Source: Rhea pennata
Taxonomy: Eukaryota > Chordata > Aves > Rheiformes > Rheidae
Length of the DNA: 64,000 nucleotides
NCBI RefSeq assembly: GCF_028389875.1
Contig: NC_084663.1
Location: 118,939,801 to 119,003,800 of the forward strand
Reading direction: 5' to 3'
Positions 49,101 through 63,804 of this stretch are shown in pieces. Position 1 is the stretch's first letter, and the number at the start of each line of letters is the position of its first letter. Position numbers and translations under genes: made by a program. Under the pieces are notes generated by a model, which was not told where the DNA came from, did no database searches, and saw nothing but the letters and a program-made list of their open reading frames with translations.

Positions 49101-52100
49101 TGGAAAATATAAACTGTTAGAATGTGAATCTGACATTTTTTAAGAAGTGTTTATCTGACTTGCTGCTTTAAGAAAAGATTGGGGTCTCAAGAGGTCTGCT
49201 TACAGTGACTGTTGCTATTCAACCATACTTAGAAAAGTGGGATTATAATAAAACTGTAGAAAATAGAGAATTTTGACAGTTGTTTAATGGATAAATGTTT
49301 AAGTAAACAACTTCTTTCATTTGAAAGAGAAAGGAGTGCTTGCTTTTTAGACTTAACCACTTTCTTAAATATTTTAGGTAGATTTAACTATGTTGCCAGA
49401 AAAGTTGAAATCTCTTGTTCGTGATGGTTATACAGCCTTGATGGACCAGAAGTGTCGCAGCGCTGAACAGGCCTTTTCACAATTGTTGAGCATTCTAAAT
49501 CCTTCAGAATTAAAGGTAAATTAAGGAGAATAAGCTATTTATTAGGGGCAATTGAGCTTTAGGCTTTCAGTACTGTGTTTCAGTCTTTCCCTTCCCCTGA
49601 ATAGTCTTGACTCCTTGATAGAAAACACTGAATTTTTGTGTGCCTACATCTAGGCCACTAATTTGTTTGTTATTGTAGATTTCCTACAAATACTGTATTG
49701 TAGTTTTAGCTCTGTCTGACTATGTATATGTGCATATCTGCATGAGGGTGCTTTTTTTTTTAAGTAGAATCTGCTCACTTCTGAACATAAACTTGAGAAA
49801 TGGAGTATTTTAGTCTAGCAGAGATGCACTATGTTATGAAGTCAACATACTAAGGCCCAATAAAAGCATTTCTAAAAGCAGAAATTTCAGAATGTGTTAC
49901 TTTGAAATATATGGGGTGGCCAAAGGACCATAAGGCCATCAGAAAAGATCAGATTTGTTAACCTTCACTTTTTGTGCAAGTTGTAACACTGATCTGTTTA
50001 GAGGCTTTGATAAATAGGGTGATATAATACTTTCTTATCTCTATTGTAGTGAAGATCTTCAATTCATGCTAGATAGTAATGTTCTAGTTACTGGCATAGT
50101 GTTTCTGTGCATGCCATGCTATAATATGACTCTGTTTGCAGCAACTGAATCTTCGTGTTATTAATTATGTTGTAATCATCTATGGACATGCTACTGCTCT
50201 TCTTGGAATAGGACAGCCTGAGGTATGGCATTAAACAACTGTATTATCTTTATTCAAAATTTTATGTTTTTATTCAAAAAAAAAGTGCTTTTGGTTGTGG
50301 AAAACACTAGCACTGAATACTTTTTTTTTCTCTGTATTGTTTAAAAATATTCAGTATATGACAACATGTTCAAAAATGTCCAGGCTTCTGTAGCGCAACA
50401 AGCTCAATCATTTCATTTCATTATTTTGGGGAACCTATGTTTACAGAATAAGTTTCCTTTAAAGAAAAGAGAACCATTGTATATGAACACATTATTTCTT
50501 AATTGCACTTTACTGTTCATAGGACTTTACTGTTCATAGAATAGGGCATACTGAATTTACTGATTTGCTGGAGGGAAAAAGAGAAGAAAAATGAAAATCT
50601 TCTGCATAAATGTCACATATTTTTCCTTAAAATTATTTTAAAGGAATTAACAAAGGCTGAAGACCAATTTAACAAAATAATAGAACAGTACCAGGAAGAA
50701 AGATTTGATTGTTTGGCATACTATGGAATTGGAAGAGTGTACCTCAGACAAAACAGGTTAGTATAATATAAAACTTCAATATTTGATGCAGAATTATATT
50801 CGAGAGGTCATGGGTATGTTTTTTAATTATTCTTTATTAAGCACCGAATTCATATATCAGACTGACTTGTTACAACTTTAAATTTGTTACTGTTAAGGAA
50901 GCCACTGAATCCAGCAAACTCTTAAGACACGGGGATTCCTCCTTCCTGGCTGCTGCAGTCTAGCTGGGTGTGCTCTAAGGCCCAGGAGCTCTCTCTGCCC
51001 CAGTCTGATTGATGTGGCTGTTGTTCCTGTTTTGTAATTTTGGCCAGTAGCAAGGCTGAGCACATGTCCCAGAGAGGGATGGCACATATGCGCATGCAGG
51101 ACACTTCACGCAGCTGGCCACACAGACTACCACAGAGTGGCACTCACCTATAGCACTACCAGAATTAATGTCAAACATAAGTACACATAGCAGGGTCCTG
51201 TTCCTTCTCTCTGACTGATCAGGATTGAAGTTCACTATTGAAGATATGCATGCTCTCACTTTCCAGATTGACAAGCACATTCATGGATCCCTTGAATACC
51301 AGCACAGTCTGCCTAGTATCCATGCCTAGACGCTGGGCCTCTTTCCGAGCCACCAGCTCATACCTCAAGTCTTTCCAGGTTCAGGTCTCGTCCTGCTCAC
51401 TGGCTGGTCCACTTTGAAGTTTGCTAGTGGATCACACACGCACACAGGATTAAATTTACTGGGGGAAAATAAACACTCCCAGGTTTTTCCAGTTGCTGCT
51501 ATTTAAGCCTCTCACACTTGCACATAGCACCCTGGCCTCTCCAGCTGCTGACACATACTCACAGGGTCTGTGAATCATGATCTCTCTTTGAATTGCTGGC
51601 ACGTAGACCTTTCAATACACAAATATATAAATGTACAATCCTTCCAGTTGTTGGCTCCTATAAGCTCTATGACCTGTGGTCCCTCCAGCTACTAACACTC
51701 AGGCATATAAGCCCTTTGGTTTGTAGTCCCTTCCCCTGTTGCTGGCCACCTGGATGTCTCTTGCATACCAGTTGTTAGTGCTTAGACCTACAGGCCCTGA
51801 GACCTGTGACCTTTTCTCCTGTCACTTGCACTTAGACCTTGCAGCATTTACACATGAGAATAGAGAGTGAGATTACACACGAAAAAATAAATTAAGCAAA
51901 GGATTTAAAAAGAAGATAGATCGTGGTGAACAGGTGTGGGGCTTAGTCAGACAAGCGTACTGACCACTAGCTTGCTTGAATGTCATCAGCCCCATTATCC
52001 CTGTCTCCTCTTTCTCCCTCACTTATTCCTCCCTGGTTCATCTTGCACCTTTCCTTTTTCCATCTTTGACCCTTCCCTTTGACCCATAATAAGTTTTACA

Positions 52101-55100
52101 TAGTCCCCAAAGCCCTCTCAAATTTTCCATAATACTGATGGTAATTATGTTTCCCCCCTTCTTTTTGGTTACAAAGTTCAGATTGATCTTCTTCAAGGCT
52201 GCGCCTGGGTAGTTTTCTTAATGGCCCATCAATCAGTGGCTGAAAAGTTCTGATCTTCACTACTGTCTCCGTTTTTGCCTGCTGGTTAGATTTGTATGTC
52301 TGTGTTACATTTATCCCTTCCCTTATTATTTGTTGTTTTTACTATACTGAATAGTTCTTATCAAGATGACTTAATGAGCCAGATGCTCTTCCTTTCTATA
52401 TACTCTTACAGCTTTTTTTCTTGGATCAGAAAATGAATCATGGAAGTATTACATGCCATGTAGAAGAGTTATTGATATATATTCTGAACATCTTGTATCT
52501 GTTTTAAACTTTAGATTTGCAGAAGCGCTGGATCAGTTTATAAAATCACAAACAATGGTTAATCATAAGATTGTACCTGGAGTATTAACGTGGCCCACAA
52601 CATCTAAGGTCATTGAAGAGACACGAACAGAGAATTTACAGGTACATTAACAAATGCTGTTCCCTTAAACAGAGCCTTCCCGTGTGTGTTAAAAATTTAG
52701 TGTATTTTGCCAAGATCACTGCCAAGTGAATCCTTAGGTTCCCCCACCACACACACCCTTTACCAAGGCTAAAGAAGGTGAAAGAGGAGTAAAAGGGAGT
52801 TTTCAGTGTGGAACAGCTGCTACAAGTGGTGTTGCTCGCTGTCTAGAGTGTTCTTAATCCCAGCGCCTGGTCTTTGTGGGGATGGAGTGTGCGTGCATGT
52901 GTGTGCTGGGAAGCAACCCAGTTGCAACGCAAGGTGTCTGTGTAAGTGTTTACGTTTAGATATATTTATGTAATAACATAGTTCCAATCTGCTCTTACAA
53001 GTCACTCATTATGAGTTAATTTTTTAGTTGCGTGTCAATAAACTTCAAATAGATGTGAACACAATGTACAATATAACGGTAGAGAGATCTGAATAAAAAT
53101 TGGAGTAAGTGAGAATGTGAAGTTGAAAATAACAATAGTGATGCTATAATTAAAACCAAACAGGGGAATTTAACTGTATAGTTTTGGGGAAATGCAGTGG
53201 GAGTTTTATGATAAAATTCCTCGTTTGACTTGAAAATTCTAACTTGTGGTTCTGACGTTACACGTTACTCTTTTTCACGCTGAACAGTTTTCTTTTCTCT
53301 TTGTTTTGTTTTGTTTTTTCTTTAATAGTGACTCAATTATAGTATGTTAAGCTGTGAAGAGTTTTCAGATAAACTCATGCCATAAAAGACAAGGCATATG
53401 AGCTGCTCTCTTCAGAGAGCTAGTCTGACACAGCAGAGCTTGCTACGTTGTTCAGTGTATGAACATGGCTATGTCTTTTGTCTGTTTTGTTGTGGAAGCA
53501 ATAGTGCTGCTCTTCCATAATTGTGTGTCTACCCTAATAATTTCTGTTAGACCCCCAAGTTGACGCTGTATAGACACTGGCCTATATATGGATAGTTTGG
53601 GGCTGATGGAGAGTGGGGTGCAGCTATCTGCAATACTGTAATTTTGTCTAATTTATTCATCTGGGCTAAGTGTCAGTCCTGTGAGATTTGGGATGTCTTT
53701 ACATAAAGCCATTCTGATGTCTTTACTTCATACTTTTTATTCTGGGAGAATTTACAAGCTCTAGTGCAGGGCTAGATCTGAACTGTCTTTGTGTATGTAC
53801 TTGGTACAGTAACCCAGATGAGACACTCCTGAAATTCTGGAAAGTGTCAGGAATGAACAGAAACACTGTTCTAGTTGTGGTGTCCAAATGATCTGGCCCA
53901 TCATTTTTGGTAATAGAGACCTTTCTCTATCATTATTTGCTTAGAGTTGTTAAGCATGTACAACTTTAGTCTGATAAAACTCCATGCGAGGAAGCTATAC
54001 ATACTTAGCTGGCAGTGGTTCAAACAGGTTTTTGAATATTTTGGCATAAAAAGGCAAGATTCTGTAACTTTCATTAGAAAAGAGTTGTTTTCTTGGTATT
54101 AGTTGTCTACTGGTGAAAAAACAATGTCTCTTTTACTCCAGAATTTCTTAAAAGCTTATAAGTAGGTGTTGGATCTTTTCTTGGTTTGTGTGTAATTTGT
54201 CTTGCATCATTTTGTATTTTGTAGTTAATATTGAAGAAGTGTCTTGAGGAATGCAAATTCCCTCCAAAACCAGATGCAGTTTGTCGTTACCAGCAATGCT
54301 ATGGCCACTCCAAAATCCAAATATTTTTTACAGACCCAGACTTTAAGGTAAATTTTGGTTTGAAAGAGTTTGGGAAATAAAACTTCTTGTTTGCGTATTT
54401 TCTACCCTCTTTCATATTAGAGGGCTATTTGGAAAACACAGTTCTAACGTATCTTTTAAATTGTGTACTATTTTCTAATAGTATTTTCTAAATTCCTAAT
54501 GCTAAATTCCTAATTTTAGGGCTTTATACGTATTGCTTGCTGTCAGCAGTGTAAAGTGGAGTTTCATATCAGCTGTTGGAAAAAATTGAAAACTACAAAA
54601 TACAGTGATAGAAACGATAAGGTAAGATCTGTGTCACAGGAGAAGCATTTTATTCCTTCTTTTTCCAGTATGGTTTTATCATTCAGATGTTTGAGTTAAG
54701 AGCTGCAGCCTGATGTTCTACCCATACTGAAGTGATTACTATTTCTTTTTGGTGGGAGGAGAGGCAGGGAAGTAGAGAGTCTTGCAAACTTGTATTAATG
54801 TGCAAGTGTGGGTAACGCCTACAGCTTTCTACAGAAGAAAGGCCTCTCTGTGTGAAGGCTTACCACATTTAGCTGTTTTTTCTTGCATCTTTCATTTCCT
54901 CCCATATGGAAGTTTGATTCCTTCCACACTCTTGCTGTTGAAGCAACAGTTTGAAATTCAGTGCACCTAAAGAGTTTTGCAAAAGACAGTTTTGACAACC
55001 AGTATAGTATTAAGGGAAATCTAGGGGGATTATGAATTGATAAACTAATATTCCTAATGTTGACTCTTATACCTGAAGTTGGAGAGAGAGGGCTTTGCTA

Positions 55101-58100
55101 TAGCTTTCAGAATAAGGTGTATATGCCACAGATACAGGACCTTTATGATTTGCAGTCCTTACTCTCTTTCCTAGGACTTGCTTTCCTCATCTAGTGAGAT
55201 TTGAGGCTCATGCTAGCTCTAACTACCTTGATCACCTCAAATTAAGTAACTGTAATCTGTATAAGAACACAGAATTTGTATGAATTAAATGTCTTCTTTG
55301 TGTAACTCATTTTTTCCTACAGGATTTTCTTCAAGAGTTATGTTTCACTCCTGATTGTACAGGCCTTATTTCAAAAATAGTTATTTTCAATTCTTCTGGT
55401 CTGATAAAATGTGAAGTAAGTAAATATTAATAAGAAATATGAGTATCATCTTTAAAATATTTGCCTGGTAGAGTAGATGCATTCTAGTCTTGACTTTAAC
55501 TATGAACTCATAAGTAATATGCTGTCTTCATTACAGAACCTGAATATTATTTAGAAACTTGAACTGTTCTTTAGCCTGGTGGAATAGGTGTTACCTCATG
55601 GTATTGCTAGGTCCTTTACAGTTAAATAGGAGAGCTCTCCTAGCTGGGAACTGCAGCTTTATTTTATATTTAGTATGCACAACATAGAAAGAACTTGGTT
55701 AGTTTAAATTCGATCTAATCACCTGTGCTAAATAAGTCTGCTAGGACAATGCTCTTACCCTCTGCAAAGTCACTTGGAAGATGGATTCTTCTTCCTTGAG
55801 CAGTGCTGGTCTGTGAGAGACAAAAAGCAATTACGAAGTTTGCTTCCTGCCTACCAGTAAAGCAAAAATGGCCTCCTGTTCTTCCTGACTTTTAGTATTC
55901 TCTTTCAACCTGCATTTTCTGGGGATAAAGATGTGTTGCTACAGTCCAAGTTGTGGTAGTGGAAGCTACTGTTAGGTAGACCTTCATAAGGCTTAATTAG
56001 CCTACAAGGCTGCATTATCTGTTTTGTACTATTATTTTTATTTTTTCATAAACATCAATTGAGTATGTCAATATTTCATTATATGAAAAATTAAAATTAA
56101 GCTTAAAATGTAATTTAAATTTAATCAATATGATGCTACTTATTTTGGCAGTTTGAACAGAAAATCTCAAGAACTAAGGAACCTCCAAGAGCCAGTATTA
56201 AACAGCAGTGTTCAAGGTATGGTTTCTACCATTTAAAATCAAGTTGAATCAAATTGAAAACAAAATTTTCACTAGGATTGGATTACATGCATTTTTAAGA
56301 ATTTCTAAAATTCTACAGATATTTTGGAAAGCTATTGCTGCCCTTTGCCTCTGAGATAATGGTCTTGAATTAGTTGAAATAAAATAAATTTCTGTTAGCC
56401 TTTGAATATAAACTCCTGTAGTCATCTTTAAGGCCTTATACCTGAAAGCAACTTTCATTGTGGTATCTGTGGGCGGTGAAGTGACATGTTTGGCGAAACT
56501 GTGATTTGGAGGCTATATAGACTTCATCAGCTGTCTCTTTACTTCTGCTCTTGATCAATATCCTTCATTTGGTGCTAAGCTATTTAACTGGAACACTAGA
56601 AGAATGGCTGACTGTTACTCATCTTAATGGATTGGTCATCTTAATTAAACATGCAGTGAAAAATAGAGTGCATCTAGATTAGTAATATCACCTCTATGTT
56701 CAGTCTGAGGTTGCAAGGGTTATTCTTACAGGAATTGCTGCTTGGCGTAAATTCAACACCATTATTCCACAGCGTTTAATATCTAACAAACTTTATATGA
56801 ATGCTTAGAAAGTGTAAATAAAAACCACTTGTAAAAATGCCGTGTAGTTTGACATAGCTGAGTTTGTACTTTTTGCTCAAGTAAGGTTAAAAGTAATGAG
56901 GTGCCATGCTGAGAGGATAAATTCATAAGAAAAAAAGTCAAATCCAAAATTAATATTTTGTATAAAATGTTAAGGTTAAGATTTTTTTTTTTTTTTAAAA
57001 AAAATACTTTTGACAGTGTTTCAGGCACTCAATCCTAAGTCAGGAATTATTAGTGGGAGTAAAAGTAATTGCAAGATTCTCCAGGATATTCTTACACCAG
57101 TATACTTGATTTTTATGAAATTGTAATGAAATTGTGGTCTCTTAATAACTTTAGAATGAAGACTAATTTTATTATGTTTTTGTAGTCAAATGGAAGATTA
57201 TAGATATTGTAAGAAATGGAAAATAATTTATTATGCCAAAGTAGTTAAGCAAGTTATTTCAGCTGTCATTAGGCTCACTACTTAATTGCTTTTATCAGTC
57301 TTCGGAAGTTAAAAATGAAACAAGAAAAAAAATTACGAAGAAAATGTGCACGAGAAGATGCACTGAATTCTGCTAGAAAAAAAACAGAAGAAAACCAAAT
57401 GGGAAATGAACCATCTCAATGCAGTGGTCACAGTGGTATGTGGAAATGTAGATTATTGTTAAAAGTTGTTATGAGGTAGTATAATTAATGTTCTGAATGT
57501 CCTAAATCAAATTATAACAGAATAATAAAGTGAGTGTAATTCCCCCTTAAAAAAAAAAGACTTTTAATATTTATATGTTTATTTTATACTTAAAAATAGA
57601 GCTGAAATAAAAGAAATGTTAATTTATAAATAACTAAGCTGTTAGTGTATGGCTGTTCAAGTTTCTTTAAAAAAATCTTACTCTTTTTCACTGATTCATG
57701 AATAAGCACTGAGAGACAGAGGCTCAAATTTTACTGTACCTATTGAAAAGTGTTTTTTAGAAAAAGCTTTGAATCCTAAAAGCTAGGATGCTGCTACAGA
57801 AAAAACTAAAAACTGAGGTCAGATAAAGAAAGAACAGTTTCCTAACTGGAGAAATTGCAGTAACTGTAAAAGCATGGGAAGTTGAGGGGAAAAAAAAAAA
57901 GATACCTCAACATGCAAACCCACTGTTGATTAATAGGCTAGGACAAAGGTTTGCTTCTGCATGTGTGCTTGGATATTCAGAAGCATGCCTGGGCACTGGG
58001 AAGTAATGCTTGGAGGAGTTCTGTCTCTGCAACCCACATACATAAATCTGTACAGACAATTGCTTGAAGCTACTATTACTTGCAGGTAATAACTTTCTAA

Positions 58101-61100
58101 TATTGCATTGAGATAAGGAGCTAAGGGTTGTTTCATTGTATAAACCAAACATAAAATTGACAAAACACAACTTTAAAATGGTAAGAAGAGTTTCTGTAGA
58201 AAGTTGGTTACAATCTCTAACCAATTTTAAGTGTTGTGGTAAAGCCAATTTAAAAAATACAATTTAGTCTATATTATCTGTACTTTACCACTATTAAAGA
58301 ATATAAACTGTAAAAAGGTAAGAAATCTTGTTTTTGTCCTATTGCAGGTCCTGTTCAGTGTGTGTATGCTGGTGATCGAATCCTGCAGTGTATTATTCAA
58401 AATGCTGAGCAAATAAAAACAGCTGTTCGTGATGTTTCAAAACTATTAAAGGAACTGCTTTCATGGTGTGTTATCAGTGAGGAGGATTACATGTCGTATT
58501 CCAAAATTACTAGCATATCACATGAAATAATGGAGCAGCTTATCAGTTACTTAATCCAGAAAAAAAACAAAGTAAAAACAAGAGTTTTTATTCATGTGAT
58601 GAGTGAGCTGGAAGAAGTAGATCCCAAATTACACAAGTGGATGAAACATCTTAACAATTTGGGTAGGTTATATGTTTAAATAACAGTGGAAAAATGTAAC
58701 ATATCCTAATCACTTGGTTTACAAATGAAAAGATAACCTGCCTGCTCACCAGTCTTGCTTTCTTAGGTTTAGATCCTAAAACAAAGGGTTTTTTGGTTTG
58801 TTTTGTTTTTTTTTTAATTTGCTTGATCCTTAGTTATACTAAGAAAAGCATTATAATGTGGGCAGGGCTTTTCCAGTGTATAAAAAAAGAATCAAAAGAG
58901 TTTCTAAAACTTGAAAGTATGGAATAAGCTTAAATAAGAATAGGTGTAAATTATTTATTTCTGGAAAACTTCATACTTTTTTTGTCATGTAAATTTAGCT
59001 GTCTGTATAACTTGAAGTAATTAAACTTGATATTTTTGGTAGTGTTGGCTTGCTGTGCAGTTTCCTAATGAATTTATACCTGAATAAAGATGTAAACTTT
59101 GTTTACAAACAAAGGCAAAATAGGTATCAAAGATATCAAAAATCTGGATGAGATTGATTAAAAAAAAAAAAAAAAAAACAATTACTTCCATGTCCTTAAA
59201 GAATTCATGTATGTCTCTTTTATATTGATTGTTCAATAAAAGTAAACTTTATATAAACTTCTTGATAACTTCCGTTTGCATTTTGCGAGATAGGTTTTCC
59301 ATATTGTATTTTAGCTCTCTTATATTTAGTATCTGGAACAAACTGTTTATCTTTGAAGAAGAATATCACACTTTTAGCCCTAAATGAGCTCTGAGGCCTG
59401 AATGAGATCTTGGCTTTTTTCTTCTTTTTTAGGCCTGAAAGCTACAAAGACTTTTCTCCTTCAGTATGGACATTTGTTAAAAGACCTTGACCTTTGTATT
59501 TTGTCCACGTTCTGGAATGAAAAATATGGTAATAAACTGGACTATGTGATGACTAGTTCTGAAGACAAAGAAATTCTTGATTATTTCCTACAAGCGCCTT
59601 TGGAGAAAGCCCGTTGTTTTATATGGCTTTTAGAAGATAGCAGAGAAAAGTATCCATTTCTTCATCAAGCTTTAGATGAATTCTTTGATAAAATGGGTAA
59701 ATATGTAAAGCTCTTCATTTGTGTGAGCACTGTACTTTGCCTGTTGGTGTGCTTCACTTGATGTGCTCAATAAAATAATGAAACTCAGCCAATTACTAAC
59801 CTCATTAATGCAATCTTCTGTGTCCTATGCTTAAAATGCAGCATAGTCTAAAAAGGCAAGCTGTCCTTTTAAAGGCTGCATTCTACTGTTTGTGTCCCAT
59901 TTTCCAAGACTAGTGCACAAACTTTTACTCAGTCCAACTAAAATAAGTCTGGTCAAAATAACTACTTCTCTCTAAGTCTGTTGAAGAGTCTGCCTGCAGC
60001 TGTAGTCTTTGAGATGCTTTGGTGATGTTTGATGAAGGAGGACTATAATGATTATTACTATCATTTCATAGTTCAGTATTACAAATTAGATGAAAAAGTA
60101 CTGTTTCTGTTTTAATCAGTTCTGTTTTAATAATTTTAATTGTTATTCTTTCAATAGATGACCCTACCATTATATTAAAGAAGCAGGAAAATGAAGATAT
60201 GTCAGTAAGTTCACTAAATGTCTATTTTGATATAAGTTCAAAAACAAACAAGTATTTGCATTTCATGAAAATGTGCAAAAGTGAATGAGATTATTTTACA
60301 TCATCTTCAGATGCAGTAGTGTTACAATTTATTCTCTTTGCCCTCCCTCCTGCCCATTTCTTCAAGCATTTGAAGACTGAATTCCTTTTTTCCTAAACTT
60401 TTCTCAGTAAAGTATTTGTTTAGGATTTTCTCTTTAGTGAAAATCCAAGCCAACAAGGTACGTTTTAGCTTGAGGATTTGAAGGAGGAAGATGAGAGGGA
60501 GCTGTAGTGAAAGTGGAGGGGAATGCAGTGATATGCTACACCTATGATTTCAGATGGGGCAAAAAAAGCAGTCTGGTGCATGAAGGGGGTAGCATTTACA
60601 TACTGCTTGATAACAACAGTTGTCTTTAAAAGTAGCATTGGGAAATTAAAAAAAAAAAAAAAAAAAGTCCAACTTGCAAACCAACTTTTGCTAGTTGTCA
60701 TACCTGCATATTTACTATAACAACTGGAACTGAAGCCTGATACTTGCTTGAATGTGCATAATTTGTAGTAATGCTAACCATACTGTATATTTTACAGTCC
60801 AAAGCAACATATGAGGAGCAAATGCAACTCAACTTTACTTTCAGATATTAAATTGTGGGATTAGGAGTTAGAAATTTGTTCTGCTAATAAGCCAAGTAAA
60901 TTTGAAGGGATCAAGACAAGCCTTTTGCATTCTCACTGTAATTTTTGTAGATGCTTTTCAGATTAAAGCCATAGCTTAAAAACTACATCATTCTGAATCA
61001 CTTCTCAGTATCTTGAGCCTTAATAGGGGTTTTTAACTGGCAGAAGTGTTTTATGTGTTTTCAGTTAATTATGTGTTTGGAGCACTCTCCTTTAAATTGC

Positions 61101-63769
61101 TCTAGTTTTCAGATTAACTGATCCATACAAAACCAAGATTTACTTCTGATATATAGAATAAATGTTTAGAGTTAATTAGTTAATAGGTGTCTCAAGAGGA
61201 TGTGAAATCCTTTGCTCCTCTTGAGTTTCATGACTGTTAGAAATCCAAGAATGAAACTAAAGCCATCATAATAAAACTACTTCTAAAATAAACTCATGAT
61301 TAATTATGCTTTTGGTAGGTTAACAGTTAACCTATATTCAGCCCTTTTAAAAGGGGAAGATGCATTTTTTTGTTCCTTCATTGCTTATCTTAGTAGAAAT
61401 TTGAATAGTTACTTTGCTAGTTATTTTGCTAGTTATTTGCTTCTCATTTCTCACATGAAGCTGCACTATGTGGTGTTACAGCTGCCTAATTATGGATACA
61501 ATTTTTGCTTCATGTAAAGAGTAAGCAGCAGAAGTATAATAGTGAATGAATATCTTGCTTTTAAATGTGCTGTGTATTTGAGGAAAAGAATGATGAAAAA
61601 CAGAATGGATAAGGTTTTGCAAGCTCTGTTTCTGTTTGTGTATTTCAGCTGGGGGCAGGTGGGGGGAATGAGGGCTAATGCTGTAAGTCTTAGTTTTTTG
61701 AGAAGAGTGAGAATTTTTGAAATTTTTGAATTAACATACTGATTTTGGAAACATAATTTTATTCTGATGGAAAAACCTAGTAACCTTTTTTTTTTTTCTG
61801 TTTCAGACTAATGGTATCAAAGTTAAAAACAAAAACAGAAAGAAAAAATCAAAAGACTTACGGGTCAGTGATGTTTTAGCTGCTTACTATAAATAATTTA
61901 TTTATTTACTGGAACTGTTAAGAGTTCTTATGCATAGGGGCTGTTTTCCTAAATAACTTGTGGAGACTCAATCCTGAGATAGTTTTCTCTGAAGTAGAAA
62001 ATACTGTAAAGATCCAATTAATACAATTTTAATTTTTTTTGTTACAATAAGAATTTGCCACTGTAAAAGAGATTTTACAATTTGAAATTTGAAATTAAAA
62101 GATCAGTTATTTATAAATAGTGCTAGCTTTGATCATGTACAATACCCTCAGTCTTTTCAACAAGAATGCCTTCATACTAAACTGCAGTTTTGCTCTTGAT
62201 TTCCCGTATGGGGAAAAAAGCAAACCTTCTGTGAATATGGTAGAGCATGAGAGGAAGAATCTGAACTGCTGTAATTACCTGTACATTGCACTCTATAACT
62301 AATATTTTATGCTCCACTTCATTTTGCAATGACAAGTAACAAAGTAACAAATTTGGAAAAGGACTCTCTGCAAGTCATTTTGAGAAAGCAAAATGTGTCC
62401 TTACGCTTCTCATAAAATAGATTTGAAGTCGTATCTTCAGCTGTCTTTTCTGATATTTTTTAAGGGCATATCAGTGACTGAAGAAGCAAAGAATGTTCCA
62501 TATAATAGTCAGAAAAGTATTATTTCAGTAAATGTTCAGTACTTTATAGATGTTGAAGGACTAATATCCTAGTTGGCATATATGCTGCCTTTTTGCTGTT
62601 TCTTTTGGTATTTTACTTTACTGAAAGCATCGATACATTCTTTCTGATTATTTTTCTCTATGTACCCAGCCTTTCTTTCTTTTGTTCTTTTTTTTTCTTT
62701 TTTAATTTTATTAGAATTTCAAAAGTTAAAATCTTTACTATTGTCATCAACTGAGTTTTTCTATTCCTTAGATCCATATATACAAGTCTGTGTTTTTCTA
62801 AAGTTACTAGATTAAAAGAAAAAAAATACTTATAATGATAAACATAAAAACAAGAGGACTAATATTAAAACCAGGTGGAACTAGGGGTAACTGAGAACTT
62901 ACCTGTATTAAAAATACTAAGGCTTCATGGATCTCAAATGTAAAGGGCGGGATTCCTGGAAAGACGGTTGATAGGCAGCCCAATGGAAAGAAGTTAAACA
63001 GAAGTGTGAGCAAAAAATGAGGCTATACGGTTTTTTGTTGTTTGCTTGCGTTGGTGTTTTCTTATAATATGAACTTGGTGAAAGAATGGGCATATTTAGG
63101 ATTTAGATGAAATCAGTAAAAAGAACAGGCTGGGCTGAATATCCTAATTTCTCCATCCAGATTAAGTTCAGAAGAAGAAACTAGTAATTTAATTATTAAA
63201 AACTTTCCAGAAGGGGTGCAGTATGGGTAATTATATTTACCCGATTGAGTTTTACAGTTCATTTTCTGGCATCTGAACACAATAAAGTTACAGAACAACA
63301 TTCTGGGTAGATAAGCTACTCAAACTCTTTAGAGTGAATCAGTTTGTATGTGCTATTGTGAGCTTAAAAATAATAATCTTTTTTTAATTAGTCTGTTTTA
63401 GTATTGTCCAGTGGAGTTAGTACAGCACCACGAGATGAAGAAAAAATATTTATAGAAGAAAATGCTTTGTAAGTACCATCATGTAATTTTTCTTCATTGC
63501 CCAAACTCCAAAGTGCTTTGCAGGTAACAGATGATAGAAACTTCAAAACACCAAGTCTGGTGGGTTTTGATATGATCTTGGTAGAAGCTTCTATAGAAGT
63601 AAAATATTTTAGCAGTAAAATATTTTGGCGGTAATGTTTGTTCTTGTTGTTAGAAAATAATTTGATGTTAGGGTGTTTTTATAGGACTACGTAGTTACCA
63701 TGAGCTGTTTTCAGTATATGTGGAAAAACATGATTACTTTTTGAGGGAAAAAAAATTACTGTTCATACA

Positions 63770-63804
<35 letters not shown>

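Noticed and set aside
50975-51280. 101-codon minus-strand frame in the unclassified repeat as a retroelement protein
   Set aside because: No protease, polymerase, gag or transposase motif; likely chance frame.
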